From an uncultured Coriobacteriaceae bacterium (lineage in GTDB: Bacteria; Actinomycetota; Coriobacteriia; Coriobacteriales; Eggerthellaceae), in the NCBI GenBank assembly GCA_946623915.1, contig CAMORQ010000121.1, positions 1 to 6,401 of the forward strand: DNA of 6,401 nt, given 5' to 3'. Positions within the stretch are counted from its first letter, which is position 1. Each line of letters starts with the position of its first letter. This document shows positions 1 through 5,260 of the stretch, in pieces. A program made the translations under genes and the position numbers. Under the pieces are notes generated by a model that made no database searches, had not been told where the DNA came from, and worked only from the letters and a program-made list of their open reading frames with translations.

Positions 1-129
1 CTGCGCGTACGAAGTGCGCTCATGTTGCCGGTCGGCCGCAGAGCATCCATCGGCTTCACTCCATCCGATATCCGTATCGACCCACGCTGTTCTTGCTGCG
101 GGCTCGAAGATGTCGGTTGGGATTTTTGG
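1..129. other. Unassigned region upstream of rplE, no gene recognised
   Basis: In the usual spc order the end of rplX (L24) should lie here. None of the three forward frames gives anything like L24. One frame is open from the window edge to a TAA at 193-195, but its translation matches no family I know and it uses codons (AGA, AGG, CGA, GGA, ATA) that the neighbouring ribosomal genes avoid. A small hairpin at 66-79 (CGATA, loop TCCG, TATCG) has a UNCG-type loop. I see no convincing -35/-10 pair. The stretch is best read as spacer or 5' leader of the rplE transcript, but this is an inference because the window edge hides what lies upstream. Confidence 0.4.
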
Positions 130-175
130 CCCTTGGGGATAGGCTCCAAGGGACGCAGGGTCGGAAATCCTGCGT
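130..175 (+). promoter_or_regulatory. Twin abutting hairpins in the rplE leader
   Basis: Two inverted repeats follow each other with no base between them. The first is 130-152: CCCTTGGGG, loop ATAGG, CTCCAAGGG. The second is 153-175: ACGCAGGGT, loop CGGAA, ATCCTGCGT. Each is 23 nt, with a 9-bp stem, a 5-nt loop and a single G-U wobble at the eighth pair. The second ends 26 nt before the rplE start and just before its ribosome binding site. The T run after it is too short for a terminator. In E. coli, S8 represses the spc operon by binding mRNA near the rplE start, so an autoregulatory RNA element is a reasonable guess. I do not recognise the S8-binding core here, so the ligand is unknown. Confidence 0.55.
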
Positions 176-201
176 TTAAACCACCAGAAAGGTAAGGAAC
201 A

Positions 202-750
202 ATGGCTACTCCTCGACTGAAGGAAAAGTACACGACCGAAATCGTTCCGGCGCTGGAAAAGCAGCTTGGCGTTGACAACGTCAACCAGATTCCACGCCTG
301 AGCAAGATCGTCGTCAACATGGGCGTTGGCGCCGCGGCAGCGGATGCCAAGTTGCTCGAAGGTGCAGTTGCCGACATGCGCGTCATCACGGGTCAGCAGC
401 CCGCCATCACGCGTGCCAAGAAGTCCATCGCAGGGTTCAAAATCCGCGAGGGCATGGCAATCGGCTGCAAAGCCACGCTGCGCGGCGATCGCATGTGGGA
501 GTTCCTCGACCGCCTGCTGGCGACGGCCCTGCCGCGCGTCCGCGACTTCCGCGGTCTGCCCACCACCAGCTTCGACGGCCGCGGTAACTACACCATGGGC
601 ATCACCGAACAGCTGATCTTCCCCGAAATCGATTACGACAAGATCGACCGCACCCGTGGCATGGACATCACCTTCGTCACGACGGCCGAAGACGACGAGA
701 GCGCGAAAGCCCTGCTCGACGCACTGGGCTTCCCGTTCAAGAACAACTAG
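202..750 (+). CDS. rplE: Large-subunit ribosomal protein L5 (uL5)
   Basis: L5 is part of the 50S central protuberance, where it binds 5S rRNA with L18 and contacts the P-site tRNA and S13. The 182-residue product has the normal bacterial length. The N-terminal half carries the L5 pattern PRLSKIVVNMGVG (31-43) and an ITGQQPAITRAKKSIAGFKIREG block starting near residue 62. The C-terminal domain has LPRVRDFRGLP (110-120) and GRGNYTMGITEQLIFPEI (126-143). The ATG is preceded by an AAGGTAAGGA ribosome binding site about 190-199. It is the first gene of the visible run and its leader holds the twin hairpins. The stop is TAG, 42 bp before rpsN. Confidence 0.97.
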   Translation: MATPRLKEKYTTEIVPALEKQLGVDNVNQIPRLSKIVVNMGVGAAAADAKLLEGAVADMRVITGQQPAITRAKKSIAGFKIREGMAIGCKATLRGDRMWEFLDRLLATALPRVRDFRGLPTTSFDGRGNYTMGITEQLIFPEIDYDKIDRTRGMDITFVTTAEDDESAKALLDALGFPFKNN

Positions 751-792
751 GGTTCCTCCCGGTATTCGGGTTGAATAGAAAGAAGGAATGCA

Positions 793-978
793 ATGGCAAA
801 GAAATCGATGATCGCCAAAGCAAAGCGCGAGCCGAAGTTTTCGACCCGCCAGCACAACCGCTGCACTCGCTGCGGACGTCCCCGTGCGTACTACCGCAAG
901 TTCGGGCTGTGCCGCGTGTGCCTGCGCGAGTTGGCTAACAAAGGCGAACTTCCAGGCGTGACGAAGGCTTCCTGGTAG
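793..978 (+). CDS. rpsN: Small-subunit ribosomal protein S14, zinc-binding type Z (uS14)
   Basis: S14 sits in the head of the 30S subunit near S3, S10 and S13 and is a late assembly protein. The 61-residue product is the short, zinc-containing form, as opposed to the roughly 90-100 residue zinc-free form. Four cysteines form the Zn knuckle: CTRC at 24-27 and CRVC at 40-43. The N-terminus is strongly basic and the C-terminus ends in the typical KASW. The ribosome binding site is GAAGGAA just before the ATG. Genomes with this zinc form sometimes carry a second zinc-free paralogue induced by zinc starvation; none is visible here. A 106-bp spacer separates it from rpsH. Confidence 0.97.
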   Translation: MAKKSMIAKAKREPKFSTRQHNRCTRCGRPRAYYRKFGLCRVCLRELANKGELPGVTKASW

Positions 979-1084
979 GCAGTTATCCGTTTACGCTTGA
1001 GTGCCCCCGGACATCAGGCGCGCAGGTCATGGGCCGGCGCGAACCGGACGGAGAGGCTCATCAAGGACCAAAGGAGAAAACAAC

Positions 1085-1483
1085 ATGAGCATGAACGACC
1101 CCATCGCAGATATGCTTACGCGCGTGCGTAACGCTAACTCTGCGGGACACGACACGGTGAGCATGCCCTCGAGCAAGAAGCTTGTGGAAATCGCTCGCAT
1201 CATGAAAGAAGAGGGCTACATCGACGCCTACGACGTCGAACCCTCCCAGCCGCGCGATGTTTTGCAGATCACGCTGAAGTACGGCGAAAAGAAGTCCCGT
1301 ACCATCCGCGGTCTGAAGCGCATCAGCAAGCCCGGTCTGCGCATCTACGCGGGCAAGGACGAGTTGCCCCGCGTGCTCGGCGGTCTCGGCACGGCAATCA
1401 TTTCGACATCGAGCGGCGTAATGGCCGACCGCGATGCCCGCGCAAAGGGCGTTGGCGGCGAAGTCATCGCCTATATCTGGTAG
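1085..1483 (+). CDS. rpsH: Small-subunit ribosomal protein S8 (uS8)
   Basis: S8 binds helix 21 of 16S rRNA, helps assemble the 30S platform and in E. coli represses the spc operon by binding its mRNA. The 132-residue product starts with the family pattern DPIADMLTRVRNA (5-17) and has the C-terminal signature STSSGVMADRDAR (107-119) and the usual GGEVIAYIW end. The open frame runs back to 1001, but the ATG at 1085 is chosen because AAGGAG at 1071-1076 lies 8 nt upstream and the protein then has family length. The ATG at 1091 is a weaker alternative. The 106-bp spacer before it contains short GC-rich inverted repeats but no structure I trust. Confidence 0.97.
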   Translation: MSMNDPIADMLTRVRNANSAGHDTVSMPSSKKLVEIARIMKEEGYIDAYDVEPSQPRDVLQITLKYGEKKSRTIRGLKRISKPGLRIYAGKDELPRVLGGLGTAIISTSSGVMADRDARAKGVGGEVIAYIW

Positions 1484-1499
1484 AAGGGAGGGGTAGAGT

Positions 1500-2042
1500 A
1501 TGTCACGTATCGGCAAGCAGCCCATCCCCGTGCCCGCAGGCGTCGACGTTAAGATCGACGGCCACACGGTCACCGTCAAAGGCCCCAAGGGCGAGCTCAC
1601 GCGCAGCTTCACTGACATCCTGACCATAAAGCAGGAGGGCGAAGAAATCGTCGTTGAGCGTCCCGACGACAGCCGCGAGGCCAAGAGCATGCACGGTCTG
1701 ACCCGTACGCTCATCTCCAACATGGTCGTGGGCGTTTCCGAAGGCTTCTCCAAGAAGCTCGAACTGGTCGGCGTCGGGTACCGCGCTCAGCTGAAGGGCA
1801 AGGACCTGGAAATGCAACTGGGCTATTCGCATCCTGTTCTCGTTGAAGCACCCGAGGGCATCACGTTCGAGTGCCCCAGCCAAAACGAGATCGTCGTTTC
1901 CGGCGCTTCGAAGGAAGCCGTCGGCCAGGTCGCAGCCAATGTGCGCGCTTGGCGCAAGCCCGAACCGTACAAGGGCAAGGGCATTCGCTACGAAGGCGAA
2001 TATGTACGTCGCAAGCTTGGCAAAGCAGCCAAGTCTGACTAG
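1500..2042 (+). CDS. rplF: Large-subunit ribosomal protein L6 (uL6)
   Basis: L6 binds 23S rRNA near the sarcin-ricin loop and the GTPase-associated centre of the 50S subunit. The 180-residue product has the usual length and two-fold repeated domain layout. The N-terminus is MSRIGKQPIPVPAGV, and the first domain includes TVKGPKGEL (25-33). The second domain carries LELVGVGYRAQLKG (87-100), LGYSHPV (107-113) and the L6 signature PEPYKGKGIRY (154-164), ending in GEYVRRKLGK. The ribosome binding site GGGAGG (1486-1491) lies 8 nt before the ATG in a 16-bp gap after rpsH, so the two are surely co-transcribed. Confidence 0.97.
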   Translation: MSRIGKQPIPVPAGVDVKIDGHTVTVKGPKGELTRSFTDILTIKQEGEEIVVERPDDSREAKSMHGLTRTLISNMVVGVSEGFSKKLELVGVGYRAQLKGKDLEMQLGYSHPVLVEAPEGITFECPSQNEIVVSGASKEAVGQVAANVRAWRKPEPYKGKGIRYEGEYVRRKLGKAAKSD

Positions 2043-2066
2043 CGGTAAGGTGAAGGGAGTATACGC

Positions 2067-2435
2067 ATGAAGAAGCTTAAAGCAAAGCAAGCTGGCCTGC
2101 GCCGCCGCCATACCCGCGTCCGCGGGAAGATTTCGGGCACGGCCACGCGTCCGCGCCTGTGCATCACGCGCAGCAACGCTAACATCTACGCCCAGGTCAT
2201 CGATGACGTTGCGGGCAAGACCCTCGTCGCGGTTTCCACGATGGGCCCGGATTTCAAGGCCACGAACAAGAGCGGCGCAACCGTCGAAGGTGCGGCCGCG
2301 CTGGGCGAGATCATCGGCAAGAAGGCTAAGGATGCAGGCATCACCGAGGTCGTGTTCGACCGTGGTGGCAACCTGTATCACGGGCGCATCAAGGCGTTGG
2401 CCGAAGGCGCACGCGAAGCTGGACTCGTTTTCTAG
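2067..2435 (+). CDS. rplR: Large-subunit ribosomal protein L18 (uL18)
   Basis: L18 binds 5S rRNA together with L5 and helps anchor it in the central protuberance. The 122-residue product has the expected length. It has a very basic N-terminal tail (residues 1-30), then RPRLCITRSNANIYAQVIDD (28-47) and the C-terminal block VVFDRGGNLYHGRIKALAEG (95-114) with AREAGLVF at the end, both typical of the family. A GAAGGGAG ribosome binding site precedes the ATG. It is 24 bp after rplF and 15 bp before rpsE, inside the same operon. Confidence 0.97.
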   Translation: MKKLKAKQAGLRRRHTRVRGKISGTATRPRLCITRSNANIYAQVIDDVAGKTLVAVSTMGPDFKATNKSGATVEGAAALGEIIGKKAKDAGITEVVFDRGGNLYHGRIKALAEGAREAGLVF

Positions 2436-2450
2436 GAGAGGGCAAGGTAT

Positions 2451-2987
2451 ATGGCTCGTAAACAAGAAATGAACCCTGAAGTTCCCGAGCTTCAGGAGCG
2501 CGTGGTCTACATCAACCGCGTTTCGAAAGTGGTCAAGGGCGGTCGTCGCTTCGCTCTCACGGCGCTCGTCGTCGTCGGCGACGGCAAGGGCAACGTCGGT
2601 ATCGGCATGGGCAAGTCCCAGGAAGTGCCCATCGCCATTTCCAAGGGCGTCGAAGACGCGAAGAAGAACATGTTCAAGGTGCCGCTCACCGAAACCGGCA
2701 CGCTGCCTCACGAAGTGCTGGGCGTCTACGGTGCCGGCCGCGTGCTCATGAACCCCGCCACTCCTGGTACCGGTGTTATTGCCGGTGGCCCGGTTCGTGC
2801 GGTCATGGAGCTTGCCGGTGTGCAGAACGTGCTCACCAAGAGTTTGGGCACCGACAACGCCATGAACGTGGTGAAGGCGGCAGGCGAGGGCCTGCGGTCC
2901 ATGGAGGGTCCCGAGGACGTTGCGGCACGCCGCGGCCTGTCGGTATCCCAGATCTACGGCTTCAACGCCAAGAAAGACAAGGAGTAG
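2451..2987 (+). CDS. rpsE: Small-subunit ribosomal protein S5 (uS5)
   Basis: S5 lies at the mRNA entry channel of the 30S subunit, where it contributes to decoding accuracy and helicase activity together with S3 and S4. The 178-residue product has the N-terminal double-stranded-RNA-binding-like S5 domain, with the signature GGRRFALTALVVVGDGKGNV (30-49) and GMGKSQEVPIAISKGVEDAKKNM (52-74). The C-terminal domain contains the PATPGTGVIAGGPVRAVMELAG block (102-123). The site of classical spectinomycin-resistance changes is the loop near residues 24-30 (VSKVVKG), which looks wild type. The start has purine-rich GGAGAGGG and AAGG elements upstream. The last codons include the AAGGAG used by rpmD. 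Confidence 0.97.
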   Translation: MARKQEMNPEVPELQERVVYINRVSKVVKGGRRFALTALVVVGDGKGNVGIGMGKSQEVPIAISKGVEDAKKNMFKVPLTETGTLPHEVLGVYGAGRVLMNPATPGTGVIAGGPVRAVMELAGVQNVLTKSLGTDNAMNVVKAAGEGLRSMEGPEDVAARRGLSVSQIYGFNAKKDKE

Positions 2988-2990
2988 GAC

Positions 2991-3176
2991 ATGGCAGACA
3001 AGAAGATGCGTGTCAAGCAGGTGCGCAGCTCGATCAGCTGCCCTGCCGACCAAGGTAAGACGCTTCGCGCGCTCGGCCTCGGCAAGATCGGCCGTGCGGT
3101 CGAAGTAACCGACAACGATTGCACGCGCGGCATGGTTTTCAAAGTCAAGCATTTGGTCGAAGTGGTCGAGGATTAG
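2991..3176 (+). CDS. rpmD: Large-subunit ribosomal protein L30 (uL30)
   Basis: L30 is a small peripheral protein of the bacterial 50S subunit. The 61-residue product has the usual length and core: KQVRSSISCPADQGKTLRALGL (9-30), GKIGRAVEV (31-39), then DNDCTRGMVFKVKHLVEV. It starts only 3 bp after the rpsE stop. Its ribosome binding site AAGGAG (2979-2984) is inside the rpsE coding end, so translation is probably coupled. It is the last gene before a 125-bp spacer with its own promoter candidate. Confidence 0.96.
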   Translation: MADKKMRVKQVRSSISCPADQGKTLRALGLGKIGRAVEVTDNDCTRGMVFKVKHLVEVVED

Positions 3177-3181
3177 TCCTC

Positions 3182-3197
3182 GGCCATTTGGCCATTT
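3182..3197. repeat. Tandem 8-bp direct repeat overlapping the -35 of the rplO promoter
   Basis: The octamer GGCCATTT occurs twice head to tail (3182-3189 and 3190-3197), directly after the rpmD stop. It also forms a short GGCC-ATTT-GGCC dyad. The proposed -35 box TTGGCC spans the junction of the two copies, so a protein bound here could affect the promoter. It may equally be chance, as it is short. Confidence 0.5.
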
Positions 3198-3217
3198 GTT
3201 AACCGATAGGGTACAAT
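3188..3217 (+). promoter_or_regulatory. Internal sigma70-type promoter for rplO-secY
   Basis: The -10 box is TACAAT (3212-3217, five of six consensus bases). The best -35 is TTGGCC (3188-3193, four of six) at 18 bp spacing. Transcription would start near 3224, giving a leader of about 78 nt before rplO. Sited in the largest gap between ribosomal genes in the window, this would let rplO and secY be made independently of the upstream genes. This is sequence evidence only. Confidence 0.55.
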
Positions 3218-3243
3218 CCTCAATCGTGTGTTTTTGGGAGTTA

Positions 3244-3278
3244 GCTGGCGGCGAGCTGCCAGCGGCGGGGGAACCCGC
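3244..3278 (+). promoter_or_regulatory. Two hairpins in the rplO 5' leader
   Basis: The first hairpin is 3244-3263: GCTGGCGG, loop CGAG, CTGCCAGC, an 8-bp stem with one G-U pair. One base later comes a second, 3265-3278: GCGGG, loop GGAA, CCCGC, a 5-bp stem capped by a GNRA tetraloop. Both fall between the predicted transcription start and the ribosome binding site (AAAGGAAG, about 3287-3294). No T run follows, so they are not terminators. They could stabilise the leader or serve as a protein-binding site for autoregulation. I do not recognise a described leader family. Confidence 0.5.
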
Positions 3279-3301
3279 GCAAAGCGAAAGGAAGAAAGAT
3301 C

Positions 3302-3751
3302 ATGGAACTCAAAGATTTGCAACCGGCAGAAGGGGCTCGTAAGGCCCGCAAGCGCGTGGGCCGCGGTCCCGCATCCGGCACGGGCAAGACGTCCGGCCGC
3401 GGCATGAACGGCCAGCATTCCCGTGCTGGCGGCGGCAAGCGTGCCGGTTTCGAAGGCGGCCAGACGCCTTTGGCCCGCCGTCTGCCCAAGCTGCCCGGCT
3501 TCACCAACATCAACCGCACGGAATACGTGCCGGTGAACGTGTCCCGTCTCGAAGAGAAGTTCGAAGCGGGTGCTGTCGTCGACGGCGAGTCCCTGGTGGA
3601 GGCCGGCATCATCAAGCATGCCGACGCGCTGGTCAAGGTGCTTGGCGATGGCGAAATCACCAAGGCTCTTACGGTTAAAGTGGACAAAGTATCTGCTTCT
3701 GCCCAGAAGAAGATCGAAGCAGCGGGAGGGAAGGTCGAACTGCCTTGCTAA
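3302..3751 (+). CDS. rplO: Large-subunit ribosomal protein L15 (uL15)
   Basis: L15 is an assembly protein of the 50S subunit. Its extended N-terminal arm threads into 23S rRNA. The 149-residue product has the family's glycine- and arginine-rich N-terminal region (residues 13-60: KARKRVGRGPASGTGKTSGRG, then GGGKRAGFEGGQTPLARRLP) and a globular C-terminal domain ending in AAGGKVELPC. The cluster of basic and Gly residues is the visible hallmark. The start is ATG with AAAGGAAG upstream. Its TAA stop lies inside the first codons of secY. It is the only one of the ten complete genes here not ending in TAG. Confidence 0.97.
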   Translation: MELKDLQPAEGARKARKRVGRGPASGTGKTSGRGMNGQHSRAGGGKRAGFEGGQTPLARRLPKLPGFTNINRTEYVPVNVSRLEEKFEAGAVVDGESLVEAGIIKHADALVKVLGDGEITKALTVKVDKVSASAQKKIEAAGGKVELPC

Positions 3752-5034
3752 AGTCACTTGTTGAAGCGTTCAAGGTACCCGAGCTGCGGAACAAGATTCT
3801 GTTCACGCTGGCTATCCTTGCCTTGTACCGCTTCGGTGCGTTCATTCCGGTTCCCGGCATTCCCATGGCCGAATTTGCGCAGGCCTACGAAGAGGCGTCC
3901 GGTGCTTCCGGTGGTGCTGCCATGACGCTCATCGACGTGTTCAGCGGCGGCGCGTTGTCGAACTTCAGCGTGTTCGCCTTAGGCATCATGCCCTACATCA
4001 CCGCATCGATCATCATGCAGCTGATGCAGGGCGTTATTCCCGCGGTCGGTCGCTGGGCCAAGGAAGGCGATGCCGGCAGGCGCAAGATCACCCAGGCCAC
4101 GCGTTGGCTTACGCTTGCATTGGGTCTGATTAACGCTGTTGGTTACTTGTTCTTGTTCCAGAGCGCAAGCTACGGCGTGGTGCTGCCCGAACCGCGGATC
4201 CTCACGAGCATCCTTATCGTCTTCACGTTGGTCGCGGGTACGGCGTTCATCATGTGGATGGGCGAGCTTATCACCCAGCGAGGGGTGGGCAACGGCATGT
4301 CTCTGATCATCTTCACGAGCATCGTGTCCCGCGTGCCTTCCGCCATTTTCCAGAGTGCGACCAGCCAATCCGACAGCGGCATGGGCATTGCAGTCACGCT
4401 GCTCATCCTGGCCGTCGTTGCCGTGGCGATTCCCGCCATCATCTTCATGGAGCGCGCCCAGCGCCGCATTCCGGTGTCCTATGCCAAACGCATGCAGGGC
4501 CGCAAGATGGTCGGTGGCCAGTCCACCTACATCCCCCTGAAGGTGAACGCGGCAGGCGTTATCCCCATCATCTTCGCCAGCTGCTTGATTTACTTCCCGG
4601 CTCAGATCGCCGTGTTGTTCAACGTGCAGTGGCTCTCCGGGTTCGCCGACGCCATTTCGTCCGGCCCGCTTAACTGGATCCTGAACTTCGCGCTCATCGT
4701 GTTCTTCGCGTACTTCTACACCTCGATGGTGTTCAATCCCGAAGAGCTTTCCGACAACCTGCGCAAGCAGGGCGGCTTCGTGCCCGGCGTTCGTCCGGGT
4801 TCGGCCACGGTGCAGTACATCAAGGACGTCATCAACCGCATCACGCTTCCTGGAGCTTGCTTCATCGCGCTGATCGCCGTTGTCCCGTCCATTCTGTTCA
4901 GCTTCACGAACAACCAGCTTATCCAAGCTTTCGGCGGCACGTCCATCCTCATCATGATCGGCGTTGCCTTGGACACCATGTCCAAGATCGAAAGCCAGTT
5001 GAAGATGTACAACTACGACGGATTCTTCAAGTAG
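3745..5034 (+). CDS. secY: Protein translocase channel subunit SecY
   Basis: SecY is the central membrane channel of the general secretion pathway, working with SecE, SecG and the SecA motor, and also inserts membrane proteins. The 429-residue product has the normal length and ten hydrophobic segments at roughly 18-38, 74-95, 118-138, 152-172, 183-200, 214-234, 268-292, 311-331, 368-388 and 395-412. Visible hallmarks are GIMPYITASIIMQL (80-93), the loop ERAQRRIPVSYAKRM (236-250) and the SecA-contacting loop NPEELSDNLRKQGG (331-344) followed by FVPGVRPG. The start is TTG at 3745, overlapping the end of rplO by 7 bp. It is chosen because it gives the family N-terminus MLKSLVEAFKVPELR and has GGGAGGGAAGG (3724-3734) upstream. 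Translation is probably coupled to rplO. Confidence 0.97.
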   Translation: MLKSLVEAFKVPELRNKILFTLAILALYRFGAFIPVPGIPMAEFAQAYEEASGASGGAAMTLIDVFSGGALSNFSVFALGIMPYITASIIMQLMQGVIPAVGRWAKEGDAGRRKITQATRWLTLALGLINAVGYLFLFQSASYGVVLPEPRILTSILIVFTLVAGTAFIMWMGELITQRGVGNGMSLIIFTSIVSRVPSAIFQSATSQSDSGMGIAVTLLILAVVAVAIPAIIFMERAQRRIPVSYAKRMQGRKMVGGQSTYIPLKVNAAGVIPIIFASCLIYFPAQIAVLFNVQWLSGFADAISSGPLNWILNFALIVFFAYFYTSMVFNPEELSDNLRKQGGFVPGVRPGSATVQYIKDVINRITLPGACFIALIAVVPSILFSFTNNQLIQAFGGTSILIMIGVALDTMSKIESQLKMYNYDGFFK

Positions 5035-5057
5035 GCGTTACCGCGCATGTGCATGAG

Positions 5058-5090
5058 AAGGGGCTGCCGATTCGGCGGCCCTTTTGTTTT
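5058..5090 (+). terminator. Intrinsic terminator after secY
   Basis: A GC-rich hairpin (GGGCTGCCG 5061-5069, loop ATT, CGGCGGCCC 5073-5081, one T-G wobble) is followed at once by TTTTGTTTT (5082-5090). The stem can be extended outward by AAG against CTT. It lies 24 bp after the secY stop and should end the ribosomal-protein transcript. Confidence 0.92.
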
Positions 5091-5144
5091 GGGTGCCCAC
5101 CTTCCTGAAACGTTGCGATCAAGTGGGGCTAACAACAGGCATTT

Positions 5145-5207
5145 TATAAAAGTTGGAAGGTTTTGGAAGGTCGTTCTCGGCCTTTTTCGCGCATTCTATG
5201 AATAGAA
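5145..5207 (+). promoter_or_regulatory. Possible control region of the InlB-repeat gene
   Basis: The 226-bp gap between secY and the next gene is AT-richer than the rest of the window. After the terminator it holds a -10-like TATAAA (5145-5150) with no good -35 at 17 bp, the octamer TTGGAAGG twice at a 10-bp period (5153-5160, 5163-5170), and an inverted repeat TTCTAT-GA-ATAGAA (5194-5207). Direct repeats one helical turn apart are typical of activator or repressor sites, but no regulator gene is in the window. The promoter call is weak; the repeats themselves are certain. Confidence 0.3.
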
Positions 5208-5260
5208 CTTTGTCTGTTGGTACGACACATTTTGTGTTTAGGTCTCGTGGGAGGATGCTT

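Noticed and set aside
1..195. An open frame from the window edge ending 6 bp before rplE, as a possible end of an upstream gene
   Set aside because: It is not L24, uses codons avoided by the neighbours, and covers the two strong hairpins. A non-coding leader explains it better, though it cannot be fully excluded.
758..770. Small dyad CCCG-GTATT-CGGG between rplE and rpsN as a terminator or control hairpin
   Set aside because: Only four pairs, no T run, and the operon clearly continues.
1061..1753. A 230-codon minus-strand frame across rpsH and rplF
   Set aside because: It is a shadow of two certain genes, with no recognisable domain.
1503..3152. A 549-codon open frame on the minus strand across rplF to rpmD
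   Set aside because: It lies wholly opposite conserved ribosomal genes, its protein resembles no family, and long antisense frames are expected where codons are GC-biased.
4254..4673. A 139-codon plus-strand frame inside secY
   Set aside because: secY is certain in the other frame; this translation is His/Arg-rich noise.
3979..4926. A 315-codon open frame on the minus strand inside secY
   Set aside because: It mirrors the secY coding bias, is rich in His, Asp and Arg without domains, and has no sensible context.
5153..5260. Longer start (TTG 5153 or ATG 5198) for the InlB-repeat protein
   Set aside because: This would put about 36 or 21 extra residues before the signal peptide, without a good ribosome binding site. 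GGGAGG fits the ATG at 5261.
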